Shown here: positions 34,885-43,008 of the stretch, one piece after another | Layout: each line of letters opens with the position of its first letter | How positions within the stretch are numbered: position 1 is the stretch's first letter | Source: an uncultured Ruminococcus sp. | GTDB lineage: Bacteria > Bacillota > Clostridia > UBA1212 | Assembly (NCBI GenBank): GCA_902792515.1 | Contig: CADAZX010000006.1 | Location: forward strand, 1-62,310 | Direction: 5' to 3' | Length of the DNA: 62,310 bases | The notes under the pieces: model-generated | Told to the model about the DNA's origin: nothing | The model's input: only the letters and a program-made list of their open reading frames with translations | Database searches by the model: none | Position numbers and translations under genes: made by a program

Positions 34885-36267
34885 TCAAACCCCGAATTCT
34901 ATTTGAGCTCCCAGATCATAAACGAGCGAAGAGAGAATATACTTGTCGCGAATATCGCGTGTCATTGTAAAGTCCACCGGTATTTCGTTGTCCGGAAGGC
35001 CTATTTCCGAAGGTCTCACGGGGGCACCTGCTCCCTTAAGGAGACGCACCGTCTCATCGCGGGAAGGCAGCGTTTTTTCCGCTTCATCCTTGATTTCACG
35101 GTAGTTTTCCTCGATTTTCCGCAGTCTTTCGGCGGTGTAGGCCGGATCGTAAAGGCGCCTGTTTTTGATTTCCGAGGCAATCAACGCTCCGCCCGGACCA
35201 AGCCTTTCGGCAATCTTTTTGGCGTGCGCGTCGATGTCAAAACTGTCGTGTGCGCGTTTTGCGCGTTCAAAATCAGGCTTTTGCGCGAAAAGTTTTTCGT
35301 AGCCCTCGAGCGCCAGAACGGTGCCTATTCCGCACTGGATGCCGTGAAGCGCGACAGGTGTGCCGAACGACACGCCCCGCATGTCCCAGATGTGCGAAAA
35401 ATAGTGCTCAATGCCCGAAGCGGGCCTGCTGATTCCCGCGTAGTCCATCGCGATGCCCGAAATGACAAGCCCCTCCATAACGGCCTCGACCGCCTCCGGC
35501 TCCCTGTTTTTAAGCTTCGGCGCGTTTGAAACCACTTTGTCGAGCGCCTCGCGCATAAGGTTCGCGGTCAGTTCGCAGTAGTATTCGCCTGTCACAATGT
35601 GACCGAGCTTCCACTCAAAAAGCGCGACGTATTTCGCGATCATGTCGCCAAGGCCGGCCAGAATCGAATTCTCCGGAGCGGCGCAAAGTATCTCCGTGTC
35701 TCCCAGAACCGCGTCCGGGCAGCGCGACGCAACGGAAACCTTCAACCCGCCCCTCAGCACAGAGGACGTCGAGGAACAGTACCCGTCCATAGACGGAGCC
35801 GTCGCAACTGTCACAAAAGGCGCGCCTGTCATGTGCGCAAGTATTTTGCAGATGTCGTTGATAACTCCCGAACCGACCGCCACAACGGCTGTTTTCCCTT
35901 CGGGAGGCTGCGTGCCGGAGGACGGGCCGCCGCACATGTTCAGGACGGCGGCCCCCACCGCCGGCTCGTCCGGCTCGACAAAAGCGCGGTCGAAGACGAA
36001 CCTGTCGAGCCGGAACCCGGCCGCGTCAAGTATCCCGGCGACGCGGCCGCCGGCCGCCCGCTCCGTGTTTCTGTCGCTTACAATATACGCGCGGGCGGCC
36101 CCGAGCCGGCCCAGCACGCCCGGCAGGGCGTCAAGGGCGTGCTTCCCGATTATGACCTCTTTGACGTTGGCGCCGTGTACGCGGCCGCAGCCGCAGGGGA
36201 ACCTGCCCTTTTGTATCAGTTCCGCGGCGCGTCCGGTTTTCGCAAAAGACTCGTAAAACTCAGTCAA
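34885..36267 (-). CDS. araM: Glycerol-1-phosphate dehydrogenase (AraM/EgsA family)
   Basis: NAD(P)H-dependent reduction of dihydroxyacetone phosphate to sn-glycerol-1-phosphate. 460 residues. KEVIIGKHALDALP, AVGSGVINDICK, TVATAPSMDGYCSSTSS, the metal ligands Asp in GDMIAKY and His in GIEHYFSHIWDM and VALHGIQCG. The C-terminus is about 60 residues longer than the core. No ATG fits: a TTG start overlaps the nadE stop by eight nt with AGGGG 10 nt upstream. Last gene of the murI-nadE-araM run. Confidence 0.88.
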   Translation of the reverse strand: MTEFYESFAKTGRAAELIQKGRFPCGCGRVHGANVKEVIIGKHALDALPGVLGRLGAARAYIVSDRNTERAAGGRVAGILDAAGFRLDRFVFDRAFVEPDEPAVGAAVLNMCGGPSSGTQPPEGKTAVVAVGSGVINDICKILAHMTGAPFVTVATAPSMDGYCSSTSSVLRGGLKVSVASRCPDAVLGDTEILCAAPENSILAGLGDMIAKYVALFEWKLGHIVTGEYYCELTANLMREALDKVVSNAPKLKNREPEAVEAVMEGLVISGIAMDYAGISRPASGIEHYFSHIWDMRGVSFGTPVALHGIQCGIGTVLALEGYEKLFAQKPDFERAKRAHDSFDIDAHAKKIAERLGPGGALIASEIKNRRLYDPAYTAERLRKIEENYREIKDEAEKTLPSRDETVRLLKGAGAPVRPSEIGLPDNEIPVDFTMTRDIRDKYILSSLVYDLGAQIEFGV

Positions 36268-37861
36268 GCTCTGTCGCCCCTTTTCTGTTTCCGGCGCGTG
36301 TACCGCTGTTTTCGTTTCCGGTTCCGGTTAAGCTTCCGGCTTTGATTTTGTTTTCGCCGCCGTAGACCGCAATGCCGGGGTCGAAGGAGGGCATCGGGAG
36401 CAGCTTGAACATGTTCCGCTTATGGAGCGTGTCTATGCGGATTTTTGTCTGTTCGTCGTCGATCTCGCCCGTTCTGATATACCTGTCAAGGACGTCGTAG
36501 GTAAAGCCCAGGTTGTCCTCGTCGGTCTTGCCCGAAAGTCCGTCGGAGGGCGCCTTGTCCGTAAGCTCGCGGGGCAGTCCGAGAAGCCTTCCGAGCGCCT
36601 TGACCTCGGTCACGGTGAGGTGCGAAAGCGGGCTGAAATCGCCTGCGGCATCGCCGTACCTTGTCGAGTAGCCGACCCAGTCCTCGGAGAGGTTGCACGT
36701 GTTGACGACTCTTCCGTTCATGCACTGGGAAAGATAATAAAGCGTGCTCATTCTGATGCGCGGAGGAAGGTTTATTGACGCCTGCCTCGTCTCCGGAACG
36801 TCTGCCGGCACCGCGTTTTTGATCCCCTGAACGCCTTGCGAAATGTTTACGGTATAGTGCCTGATACCGAGTGAATTTACCAATTTATAGGAAAAATCTA
36901 TATCCGGCTGTTCGCCGTCCGGCATCAGTATGCCGATCACTCTGTCCTTTCCGAGAGCCTCCACGCAGAGCGCCGCCGCGACCGACGAGTCCTTGCCGCC
37001 GGAAATTCCCACGACCGCGTTGCACCCGGGCCCGTTTTCCTCAAAAAAGTCTCTTATCCAGCGCACGAGTCCGTTTTTAACCGACTCCGCGTCAAATCCG
37101 GTTTCATCCGGTCTGTCCGTTTTCATATTTCCCACCTCGAATATATTTTCCGTCGTTTCCGCTTTTTCCGTCCGCGCGTCGATGTAACCGTAAACCGCGC
37201 TCATAAGGGGCTCCGGCCCGGGGTTCGAGAGTTCGCGCCGCTCTTCGGCAAGAACGGTCAGCCTCGCGAGAATTCCCGCAAAATTGCCGCCGGAGAACTC
37301 GATTTCGACGCCCTCCGAAGACTTCTCAAGCTCCGTTCCGGCCACCAGAAGGTCGGCCATCGTCCTCAGTATTTCCGAATTTTCCAAAATTTCCGCAAGC
37401 GTTTTCCACGCGTTTTCCGCGTCGCCCGTGCCCGGATATTTCCCGGAAATGTCCGCGCATTTTCCAAGCTGTCTCGCTCTCATCAGCGCGTAGAAAATGT
37501 GAAAATCGTCCGGATTTGTCTCTGAAATCCGCTTTTTTCCGCCTTTTTCCGCGTTTTCCCGGCATTTTCCGGAAATCCCGCATATTTCCCGGCATTTTCC
37601 GGAAATCCCGCATATTTCCCGCGCGATGAATTTCCCGTCTGCCCGCAGATTCAGATATTTTCCGCTCGCGGAAAAAACGCCTGCCTCCGGAAATATTTCC
37701 CGCAGTTTTCCGGCCGCCTCCGAGGCCTCGTTTTCCGACCCCATAAAGCAGCAAAAATCGCAGCGAAAGCTTTCGTCCGGATCACGTCCCGGATCGAATT
37801 TTCCCGCTGCGAAATTCTCCGGATTAAGCCTCGGTCCGGTCACCTGAAATCTGATTTTCAT
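36260..37861 (-). CDS. nadE: NAD+ synthetase with an unknown N-terminal domain
   Basis: C-terminal ~285 residues are an ammonia-type NadE: GISGGKDSSVAAALC (PP-loop, residues ~287-297), MPDGEQPDIDFSY, NTCNLSEDWVGYSTRYGDAAGDFSP and TDKAPSDGLSGKTDEDNLGF. The N-terminal ~245 residues (from MKIRFQVTGPRLN) match nothing I know; they contain a perfect 10-residue tandem duplication (REICGISGKC twice) and CxxCC-like cysteines. The frame is open throughout, so this is a fusion as written. An internal ATG at 37126 with GAGGTGGG just upstream could also yield a normal-length 288-residue NadE. It begins right after the murI stop (TGAGATG). Confidence 0.85.
   Translation of the reverse strand: MKIRFQVTGPRLNPENFAAGKFDPGRDPDESFRCDFCCFMGSENEASEAAGKLREIFPEAGVFSASGKYLNLRADGKFIAREICGISGKCREICGISGKCRENAEKGGKKRISETNPDDFHIFYALMRARQLGKCADISGKYPGTGDAENAWKTLAEILENSEILRTMADLLVAGTELEKSSEGVEIEFSGGNFAGILARLTVLAEERRELSNPGPEPLMSAVYGYIDARTEKAETTENIFEVGNMKTDRPDETGFDAESVKNGLVRWIRDFFEENGPGCNAVVGISGGKDSSVAAALCVEALGKDRVIGILMPDGEQPDIDFSYKLVNSLGIRHYTVNISQGVQGIKNAVPADVPETRQASINLPPRIRMSTLYYLSQCMNGRVVNTCNLSEDWVGYSTRYGDAAGDFSPLSHLTVTEVKALGRLLGLPRELTDKAPSDGLSGKTDEDNLGFTYDVLDRYIRTGEIDDEQTKIRIDTLHKRNMFKLLPMPSFDPGIAVYGGENKIKAGSLTGTGNENSGTRAGNRKGATELD
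37561..37620. repeat. Perfect 30-bp tandem duplication inside nadE
   Basis: Two identical 30-bp units, 37561-37590 and 37591-37620, encode REICGISGKC twice and are made of the same TTTTCCGG-type micro-repeats seen in nearby gaps. Confidence 0.95.
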
Positions 37862-37862
37862 C

Positions 37863-38681
37863 TCACTGCTTCCCCATGAAGTCCTCAGGGTCGACCCGCA
37901 GCACGGGGCCGTCAAGTTTGCCCAGGAACATTTCCGCCAGGCCCGCGAATTTTTCCGCGCTGTCGCTCGTATAGTAAGCCGCCTTGCCGCCTCTCTTTTT
38001 TCCGGAAATGCCGGAATCCTCGAGAAGGTTCTTAAGCTGCGCGGCGACGGCTTTCGCCGAGTTCACGAGCGTTACGCCCTCCCCGAGTTCGCGCGCTATA
38101 ACCTTTTCAAGATACGGGTAGTGCGTGCAGCCAAGCACGAGCGTGTCGATGTCACCGATTCCCGACAGATATTTATGGCAGACGGCGGCTGTGATCTCGT
38201 TGTCCCACCAGCCCTCTTCGACAAGCGGCACAAAAAGCGGACACGCGCGCCCGGTGAAAACGCAATCGCTCCTGAGCGCCTTGATCGACCTCTCGTAAAT
38301 GCCGCTCTTGATCGTCGCAGGCGTTCCGATAACGCCTATTCTGCCCGTTTTGCTGACCCTGGCGGCCTCTTCGGAGCCCGCCCTGATAACGTCCACTACA
38401 GGTACGCCGAACGATTCCAGAAACTCCCTGCCGCTGCAAGCCGCCGCGGTATTGCACGCCGCGACGATCGCCTTGACGTCCTTCGAGAGGAGCAGTTTTA
38501 TGTCGGATTCGGTGCATTTTCTGACGGTTTCGGTCGATTTTGTGCCGTACGGAGCCCTTCCGCTGTCGCCGAAGTATATCAGGTCCTCGCCCGGCAGAAG
38601 CTTTCTGATCTCCTGAAGTACCGTCAGGCCGCCGAGGCCCGAGTCGAATATTCCAATTGGTTTTGAAGCGGTTTTCTTCAT
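37863..38681 (-). CDS. murI: Glutamate racemase
   Basis: Makes D-glutamate for peptidoglycan. 272 residues. IGIFDSGLGGLTVLQEI, YFGDSGRAPYG, catalytic Cys76 in AACNTAA and Cys185 in LGCTHYPYL. GAAGGAAAAC lies just before the ATG at 38681. Near ddl, both supplying D-amino acids to the cell wall. Confidence 0.95.
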   Translation of the reverse strand: MKKTASKPIGIFDSGLGGLTVLQEIRKLLPGEDLIYFGDSGRAPYGTKSTETVRKCTESDIKLLLSKDVKAIVAACNTAAACSGREFLESFGVPVVDVIRAGSEEAARVSKTGRIGVIGTPATIKSGIYERSIKALRSDCVFTGRACPLFVPLVEEGWWDNEITAAVCHKYLSGIGDIDTLVLGCTHYPYLEKVIARELGEGVTLVNSAKAVAAQLKNLLEDSGISGKKRGGKAAYYTSDSAEKFAGLAEMFLGKLDGPVLRVDPEDFMGKQ

Positions 38682-38780
38682 GTTTTCCTTCGTGTTTTTA
38701 ATCCGGTGTCGGTTAAAAGAGTTATTTCCCGGAAATGATCGCAACCGGGCGAAAACGCCGGGAAAATAAGAATTTGGAAA

Positions 38781-39857
38781 TCACCTCGACAGGTGCCTCT
38801 TGTTGTTTTCGAAGTCCTCGATCGCGAGCGAAACGAGCTTCGTGATCAGCTCCTTAAAAGGGATCCCGTCGTACGCGAGCATCTTTCCGTACATGCTGAT
38901 GTCGGTGAAGCCCGGAATCGTGTTGACCTCGTTGAGCAGGATGCGGCCCGTTTTCTTTTCTCGGAAAAAGTCCACGCGCGCCATGCCCGCGCAGTCAAGC
39001 GCCTTGAACGCCTTCACCGCAAGCTTTCTAACAGTCTCACGGTCCTCCTCCGGAATCGCCGCGGGAATCCGCGTGGAGCTCGTTCCGTTGATGTACTTGT
39101 CGTCGTAGTCGTAAAACTCACTCTCGCTGACGATCTCGCCCGGTGTTGACGCGACGGGATTTTCGTTGCCCAGAACCGCGCACTCGACCTCCTTGGCGTC
39201 GATATACTCCTCCACAAGCACTTTTCTGTCATATTCGGCTGCCGCCCGCAGACACTTTTCGAGCTCCGCCGGCTCGTTTACCTTAAAAGCGCCTACGCTT
39301 GAGCCCGAGTTGGACGGCTTCACGAAGCAGGGGTAGCCGAGCTTTTCCGAGACCTCCGCCGCCACGGCGTCAAAATTGTTTTCGACCTCCGGGCGCGTGA
39401 CGATAACGGCCTTCGCCTGCGGAATTCCCGCGTGTTCCAGAACGATTTTCGTGTACACCTTGTCCATGCAGACAGCCGACGCGAGCACGCCCGGTCCCGC
39501 GCACGGTTTCCGGTTGAGAGCGAAAAAGCCCTGGATCGTGCCGTCCTCGGCCATAATTCCGTGCATAACGGGGAAAACCGCGTCGCACCACGCCACACAT
39601 TCGAGCGCGGGCGCCATTCCCGAGCCGCACTCCACGTGGGAGACCCACCTTCCGTCCTTGATCTCTTCAAGCGGAACGTCCGTCACCGGCTGCCAGTCCC
39701 CGTTCTTCGTGACGCCGACAACACGCACGTCGAAAACGCGCCTGTCGACGTTTTTCAGCACCGAATACGCGGAAAGGCATGATATCTCATGCTCCGTCGA
39801 CTGTCCGCCAAAAAGTATAAGCAACTTGATTTTTTTACCAGTTTTAGCCATTTTCAC
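38781..39857 (-). CDS. ddl: D-alanine--D-alanine ligase
   Basis: ATP-grasp enzyme joining two D-Ala for the peptidoglycan stem peptide. 358 residues. LILFGGQSTEHEISCLSA, MHGIMAEDGTIQGFF, CFVKPSNSGSSVGAFKV, EEYIDAKEVECAVLG, ARVDFF and NEVNTIPGFTDISMYGK are all standard. A GTG start (39857) has AAAGGA 10 nt upstream; the ATG six nt further in (39851) is possible. It is 18 nt downstream of hflX. Confidence 0.95.
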   Translation of the reverse strand: MKMAKTGKKIKLLILFGGQSTEHEISCLSAYSVLKNVDRRVFDVRVVGVTKNGDWQPVTDVPLEEIKDGRWVSHVECGSGMAPALECVAWCDAVFPVMHGIMAEDGTIQGFFALNRKPCAGPGVLASAVCMDKVYTKIVLEHAGIPQAKAVIVTRPEVENNFDAVAAEVSEKLGYPCFVKPSNSGSSVGAFKVNEPAELEKCLRAAAEYDRKVLVEEYIDAKEVECAVLGNENPVASTPGEIVSESEFYDYDDKYINGTSSTRIPAAIPEEDRETVRKLAVKAFKALDCAGMARVDFFREKKTGRILLNEVNTIPGFTDISMYGKMLAYDGIPFKELITKLVSLAIEDFENNKRHLSR

Positions 39858-39875
39858 ACCCAGCGTTTCCTTTCT

Positions 39876-41732
39876 TCAATCATCCGCCGTTTTATCATCC
39901 GTAACGCGCTCCGGAAGGAACGCCTCAAGTTCTTTTTTCCACAGCGAGTCGTCGATCCTGCCCTTAACGCGCACGCCGTCCCCGCGGTACTCCTCCTCCT
40001 CAATCTGTCCGTTCGAGTGGAGGTACGACAGCGCCGCGCCCTCGGTATAGGGAATCAGCGCGTCGAACTTCTTCTCGGAGACCTTGAAAAAGCCCACGAT
40101 CGCGTCGCGGAGTTCGTCCATTCCCTCGCCGGTTGCCGCACTCACGAAAAACGTTTTGTGCGACGTAGTGCCTGCGTTGTCGGCAGCGATCTCGGCCGAA
40201 CCCGCCCTGTCTATCTTGTTGACCGCCACGTACATCGGCTTGCTGCCCGCCCCGAGCTCGGAAATGAGGTCGTTTACAACCTTTGCCTGTTCCTCGGCGT
40301 ACGGGCTGCTGCCGTCGATAACGTGCAGAAGCAGGTCGGCGTATTTGAGTTCCTCAAGCGTTGACTTGAACGCCTCGACAAGCTCATGCGGCAGTTTTCT
40401 GATGAAACCGACCGTGTCAATCAGCAGAAAATCGCGGTTTTCAGGCGTTACGAGCTTCCTTACTGACGGGTCGAGCGTCGCGAAAAGCATATCCTCGGCG
40501 AAAACATCGCTGTCGCAAAGTCTGTTCACGATAGTCGATTTCCCGGCGTTTGTGTAGCCGACGACCGCGACCTGCGGGATTCCGTTCTTTTTGCGCTCTT
40601 TTCTGAGAGTGCCGCGGTTTATCGCGACTTTTTTGAGCTCCGCCTCGAGGTAGGCAATGCGGCGCCTGATGTGGTTCCTGTCGGACGTCAGTTTGCTCTC
40701 GCCGGGGCCTCTCGTTCCGATACCGCCTCCCAGCCTGGAGAGCGAAATTCCGAGGCCGATCAGCCGCGGAAGCCTGTATTTTTGCTGCGCAAGCTCGACC
40801 TGAAGGCGTCCTTCGCGCGATTTTGCGCGTGCGGCGAAAATGTCAAGAATCAACGTCGTGCGGTCGACAACGCGCATTCCGGTGATTTCCTCAAGGTTCC
40901 GGACCGTTCCCGCGCTCAGCTCGTCGTCGGCGATAAGTAGCGTCGCGTTCAGCGCCTGCCTCTTAAGCGAAATCTCCTGCGCGAGGCCTTTCCCTATATA
41001 ATAGCGGGCGTCCGGCGAGGGTCTCCTCTGGGCGTATTCCGCCACCGTGTCCGCTCCGGCCGTGTCTGCAAGCTCGATCAGCTCCGCGAGCGGTTCGTCG
41101 CTTCCGCGCAAAAACTCGTCCTTCGGCAGTATCACGCCGCAGACGATGGCGCGCTCACGTTCGTTTTTGACCGATTCCGAGGTAAAATCTCCCGCCTCTC
41201 CGTCGATCTCGAGAATTCTGTCGAAAAGGCTGTCAAACTCCCCTGTCCGCCAGACGGGAACCGGTCCGAACGTCTCGTAATCCGTGAAAAGCCCCTCTTC
41301 GTCGCGAACCGGAACGGTGACGGTAAGTCCTGTCGCGCGCTCCTCTTCGCAGTTCACGCCCACAACGCCGCAAGCGTCGAGCCTCGAAACCTGCATCGAA
41401 CTGATGTCCACGTCCGATGGCGTCGAGGTTCCGTTCGGGTGTGTGTGCCACAGTCTGATGCCTGAGAGCCTCTTCTCGCCCCTTCTCGCGTCCTCGAAGC
41501 CCTCAAGCGTAACGCTCTCCGGGTTGCCGACGCTGATCGCCTCGACGCGGTTTCTGCGGTCGAGAAATACCGCGAACTCCACACCCGCCGACGACGTAGC
41601 AGTCACGAGCATATCCATGATCTCTCCCGGCAGGAATTCCCCGGGGTTGTAGACGTTCCCCACGAAGCTCTCGAGGTAGTCGAGAAGCGCCTTTCTTATT
41701 GAATTTGTGTTACCGTATATTTTTTCCGACAT
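39876..41732 (-). CDS. hflX: GTPase HflX with an N-terminal JAMM/MPN-like domain
   Basis: Ribosome-associated GTPase. Residues ~190-618 are HflX: a GHD-like subdomain with GGGIGTRGPGESKLTSDRNH, G1 GYTNAGKST (392-400), DPSVRKL, DTVGF and NKID. The extra N-terminal ~180 residues carry a complete JAMM signature: Glu52, His96-x-His98 (HTHPNG), Ser106 and Asp109 (HxHx7Sx2D). E. coli HflX has no such domain. Whether it is an active metallopeptidase is unknown. The Shine-Dalgarno AAAGGAAAAC is part of the micro-repeat tract directly upstream. Confidence 0.92.
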   Translation of the reverse strand: MSEKIYGNTNSIRKALLDYLESFVGNVYNPGEFLPGEIMDMLVTATSSAGVEFAVFLDRRNRVEAISVGNPESVTLEGFEDARRGEKRLSGIRLWHTHPNGTSTPSDVDISSMQVSRLDACGVVGVNCEEERATGLTVTVPVRDEEGLFTDYETFGPVPVWRTGEFDSLFDRILEIDGEAGDFTSESVKNERERAIVCGVILPKDEFLRGSDEPLAELIELADTAGADTVAEYAQRRPSPDARYYIGKGLAQEISLKRQALNATLLIADDELSAGTVRNLEEITGMRVVDRTTLILDIFAARAKSREGRLQVELAQQKYRLPRLIGLGISLSRLGGGIGTRGPGESKLTSDRNHIRRRIAYLEAELKKVAINRGTLRKERKKNGIPQVAVVGYTNAGKSTIVNRLCDSDVFAEDMLFATLDPSVRKLVTPENRDFLLIDTVGFIRKLPHELVEAFKSTLEELKYADLLLHVIDGSSPYAEEQAKVVNDLISELGAGSKPMYVAVNKIDRAGSAEIAADNAGTTSHKTFFVSAATGEGMDELRDAIVGFFKVSEKKFDALIPYTEGAALSYLHSNGQIEEEEYRGDGVRVKGRIDDSLWKKELEAFLPERVTDDKTADD

Positions 41733-41853
41733 GTTTTCCTTTGTTTTCCGGTTATTTTCCTTTGTTTTCCGCCGTTTATTGCCGTTATCCGGCGTTTTCC
41801 GGCTATCAGGTTATTTCCCGGCGTTTTCCGGGCTTTTCCGTTATTTTCCGCTG
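41733..41853. repeat. Micro-repeat tract upstream of hflX
   Basis: Repeated TTTTCCTTTGTTTTCC, GGCGTTTTCC and TTATTTTCCG units fill the gap and run into the 3' end of the TtcA-like gene. On the minus strand (hflX direction) the unit is GGAAAAC, and its last copies supply the hflX ribosome binding site. Confidence 0.75.
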
Positions 41854-42735
41854 TTATCCTGCGTTTTCCGGCTTATTCCTGCGTCTCGGCTGCTGCGGAG
41901 CCTCCTGCTCCTTCCAGAGCCCGCGCTTCACCGCACCGAAAATGTTTTCGCGGAAAAAGCGGTTCCCGGCATTCAGCCCGTCCAGAATCTTTTTGACCTC
42001 GCTGCGCTTGCTCGCGAAGTCCATGGGGCACGGGTTCGCGACGACAGGGTAGTTTTCGAGCCGCCTGAAAGCGCGGATATCGCCCTCGTCGACGTAAAGC
42101 ATCGGCCTTATGACTGTCACGCCGCTGCGCTCAAGGTGCGTTTTGGGCATGAAGCAGTAGAAGCGGCCCTCATAAGAAAGGCTCAAAAACGCCGTCTCGA
42201 CGACGTCGTTCCTGTGGTGTCCGAGCGCCACAACGTTGCAGCCCGCTTTGGCGGCACTGTCGTTTAGCGCTCCGCGGCGGAGGTTCGCGCAGAGAGCGCA
42301 CGGATTTTTCTCCTCGCGAATGTCAAAAACGATCTCCTTAATGTGAGTTTCGATAACGTCGTACGGCACGTCAAGCTTTTTGCAGTACGCGGCGATCTCC
42401 GAAAAGTCCATCTCTGGGAAGCCCATGGCGACAGTCATCGCGCGCAGCTCGAACTTTTTGGGGTAAAAACGCCTTAGCGCCGCAAGCGCCGACAGAAGCG
42501 CAACGCTGTCCTTGCCTCCCGATATTCCGACGCAGATTCTGTCATTTTCGGCGATGAGGTCGTAGTCCTGGACAGCCTTCCTGACAAGGCTCAGAATGTG
42601 CTGAAGCGACTGTTTCCGCTTGATGTCGAGGAGCTTCGCCTCCTCTTCCGGCGTCAGAACCTTGGTTTCCGCACCGTCTTCAAGCGCCTGTTCCGCATTA
42701 TTTTTGTCAATAAAATTGTCCACTTTGCGCCTCAT
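41854..42735 (-). CDS. TtcA/TilS-superfamily tRNA-thiolation-type PP-loop ATPase
   Basis: 293 residues. ICVGISGGKDSVALLSALA is the PP-loop; KNPCALCANLRRGAL holds the CxxC expected to bind an Fe-S cluster; GHHRNDVVETAFL and RPMLYVDEGDI match TtcA (2-thiocytidine synthesis at tRNA position 32). I start at ATG 42735; a TTG 36 nt upstream with a G-rich leader is an alternative. C-terminal 35 residues (QEAPQQPRRRNKPENAG) look disordered. TtuA-type thiolation is the alternative. Confidence 0.85.
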   Translation of the reverse strand: MRRKVDNFIDKNNAEQALEDGAETKVLTPEEEAKLLDIKRKQSLQHILSLVRKAVQDYDLIAENDRICVGISGGKDSVALLSALAALRRFYPKKFELRAMTVAMGFPEMDFSEIAAYCKKLDVPYDVIETHIKEIVFDIREEKNPCALCANLRRGALNDSAAKAGCNVVALGHHRNDVVETAFLSLSYEGRFYCFMPKTHLERSGVTVIRPMLYVDEGDIRAFRRLENYPVVANPCPMDFASKRSEVKKILDGLNAGNRFFRENIFGAVKRGLWKEQEAPQQPRRRNKPENAG

Positions 42736-42922
42736 TTCAGCACCGTAGCGAACGCACGGGCTGTCTGTCAAGTCCCCCCGGTTTTCCGGAGTTCTCTAAC
42801 GTTATATTTTAACTCAGAGAGGCGTGTTTTTCAAGCGAAAACAGCGCCCGCGTCACGTCTCGCGTCACGTCTCCGGCAGCCTCCTGCCACCGGTTCCCCT
42901 GCCGCGGCCGCAAATCAATGCG

Positions 42923-42962
42923 AAAAGCCGGGGCGGCCCTTTTAAAATCCGGCCGCCCCGGC
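42923..42962 (-). terminator. Terminator after the foldase-like lipoprotein
   Basis: GCCGGGGCGGCC/GGCCGCCCCGGC (42927-42938 with 42951-42962), followed on the minus strand by TTTTCG. Confidence 0.8.
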
Positions 42963-43008
42963 CCCTTTAAACCTGTTTCTTTAACGCGTTTCTTTACCGC
43001 TTGAACGA

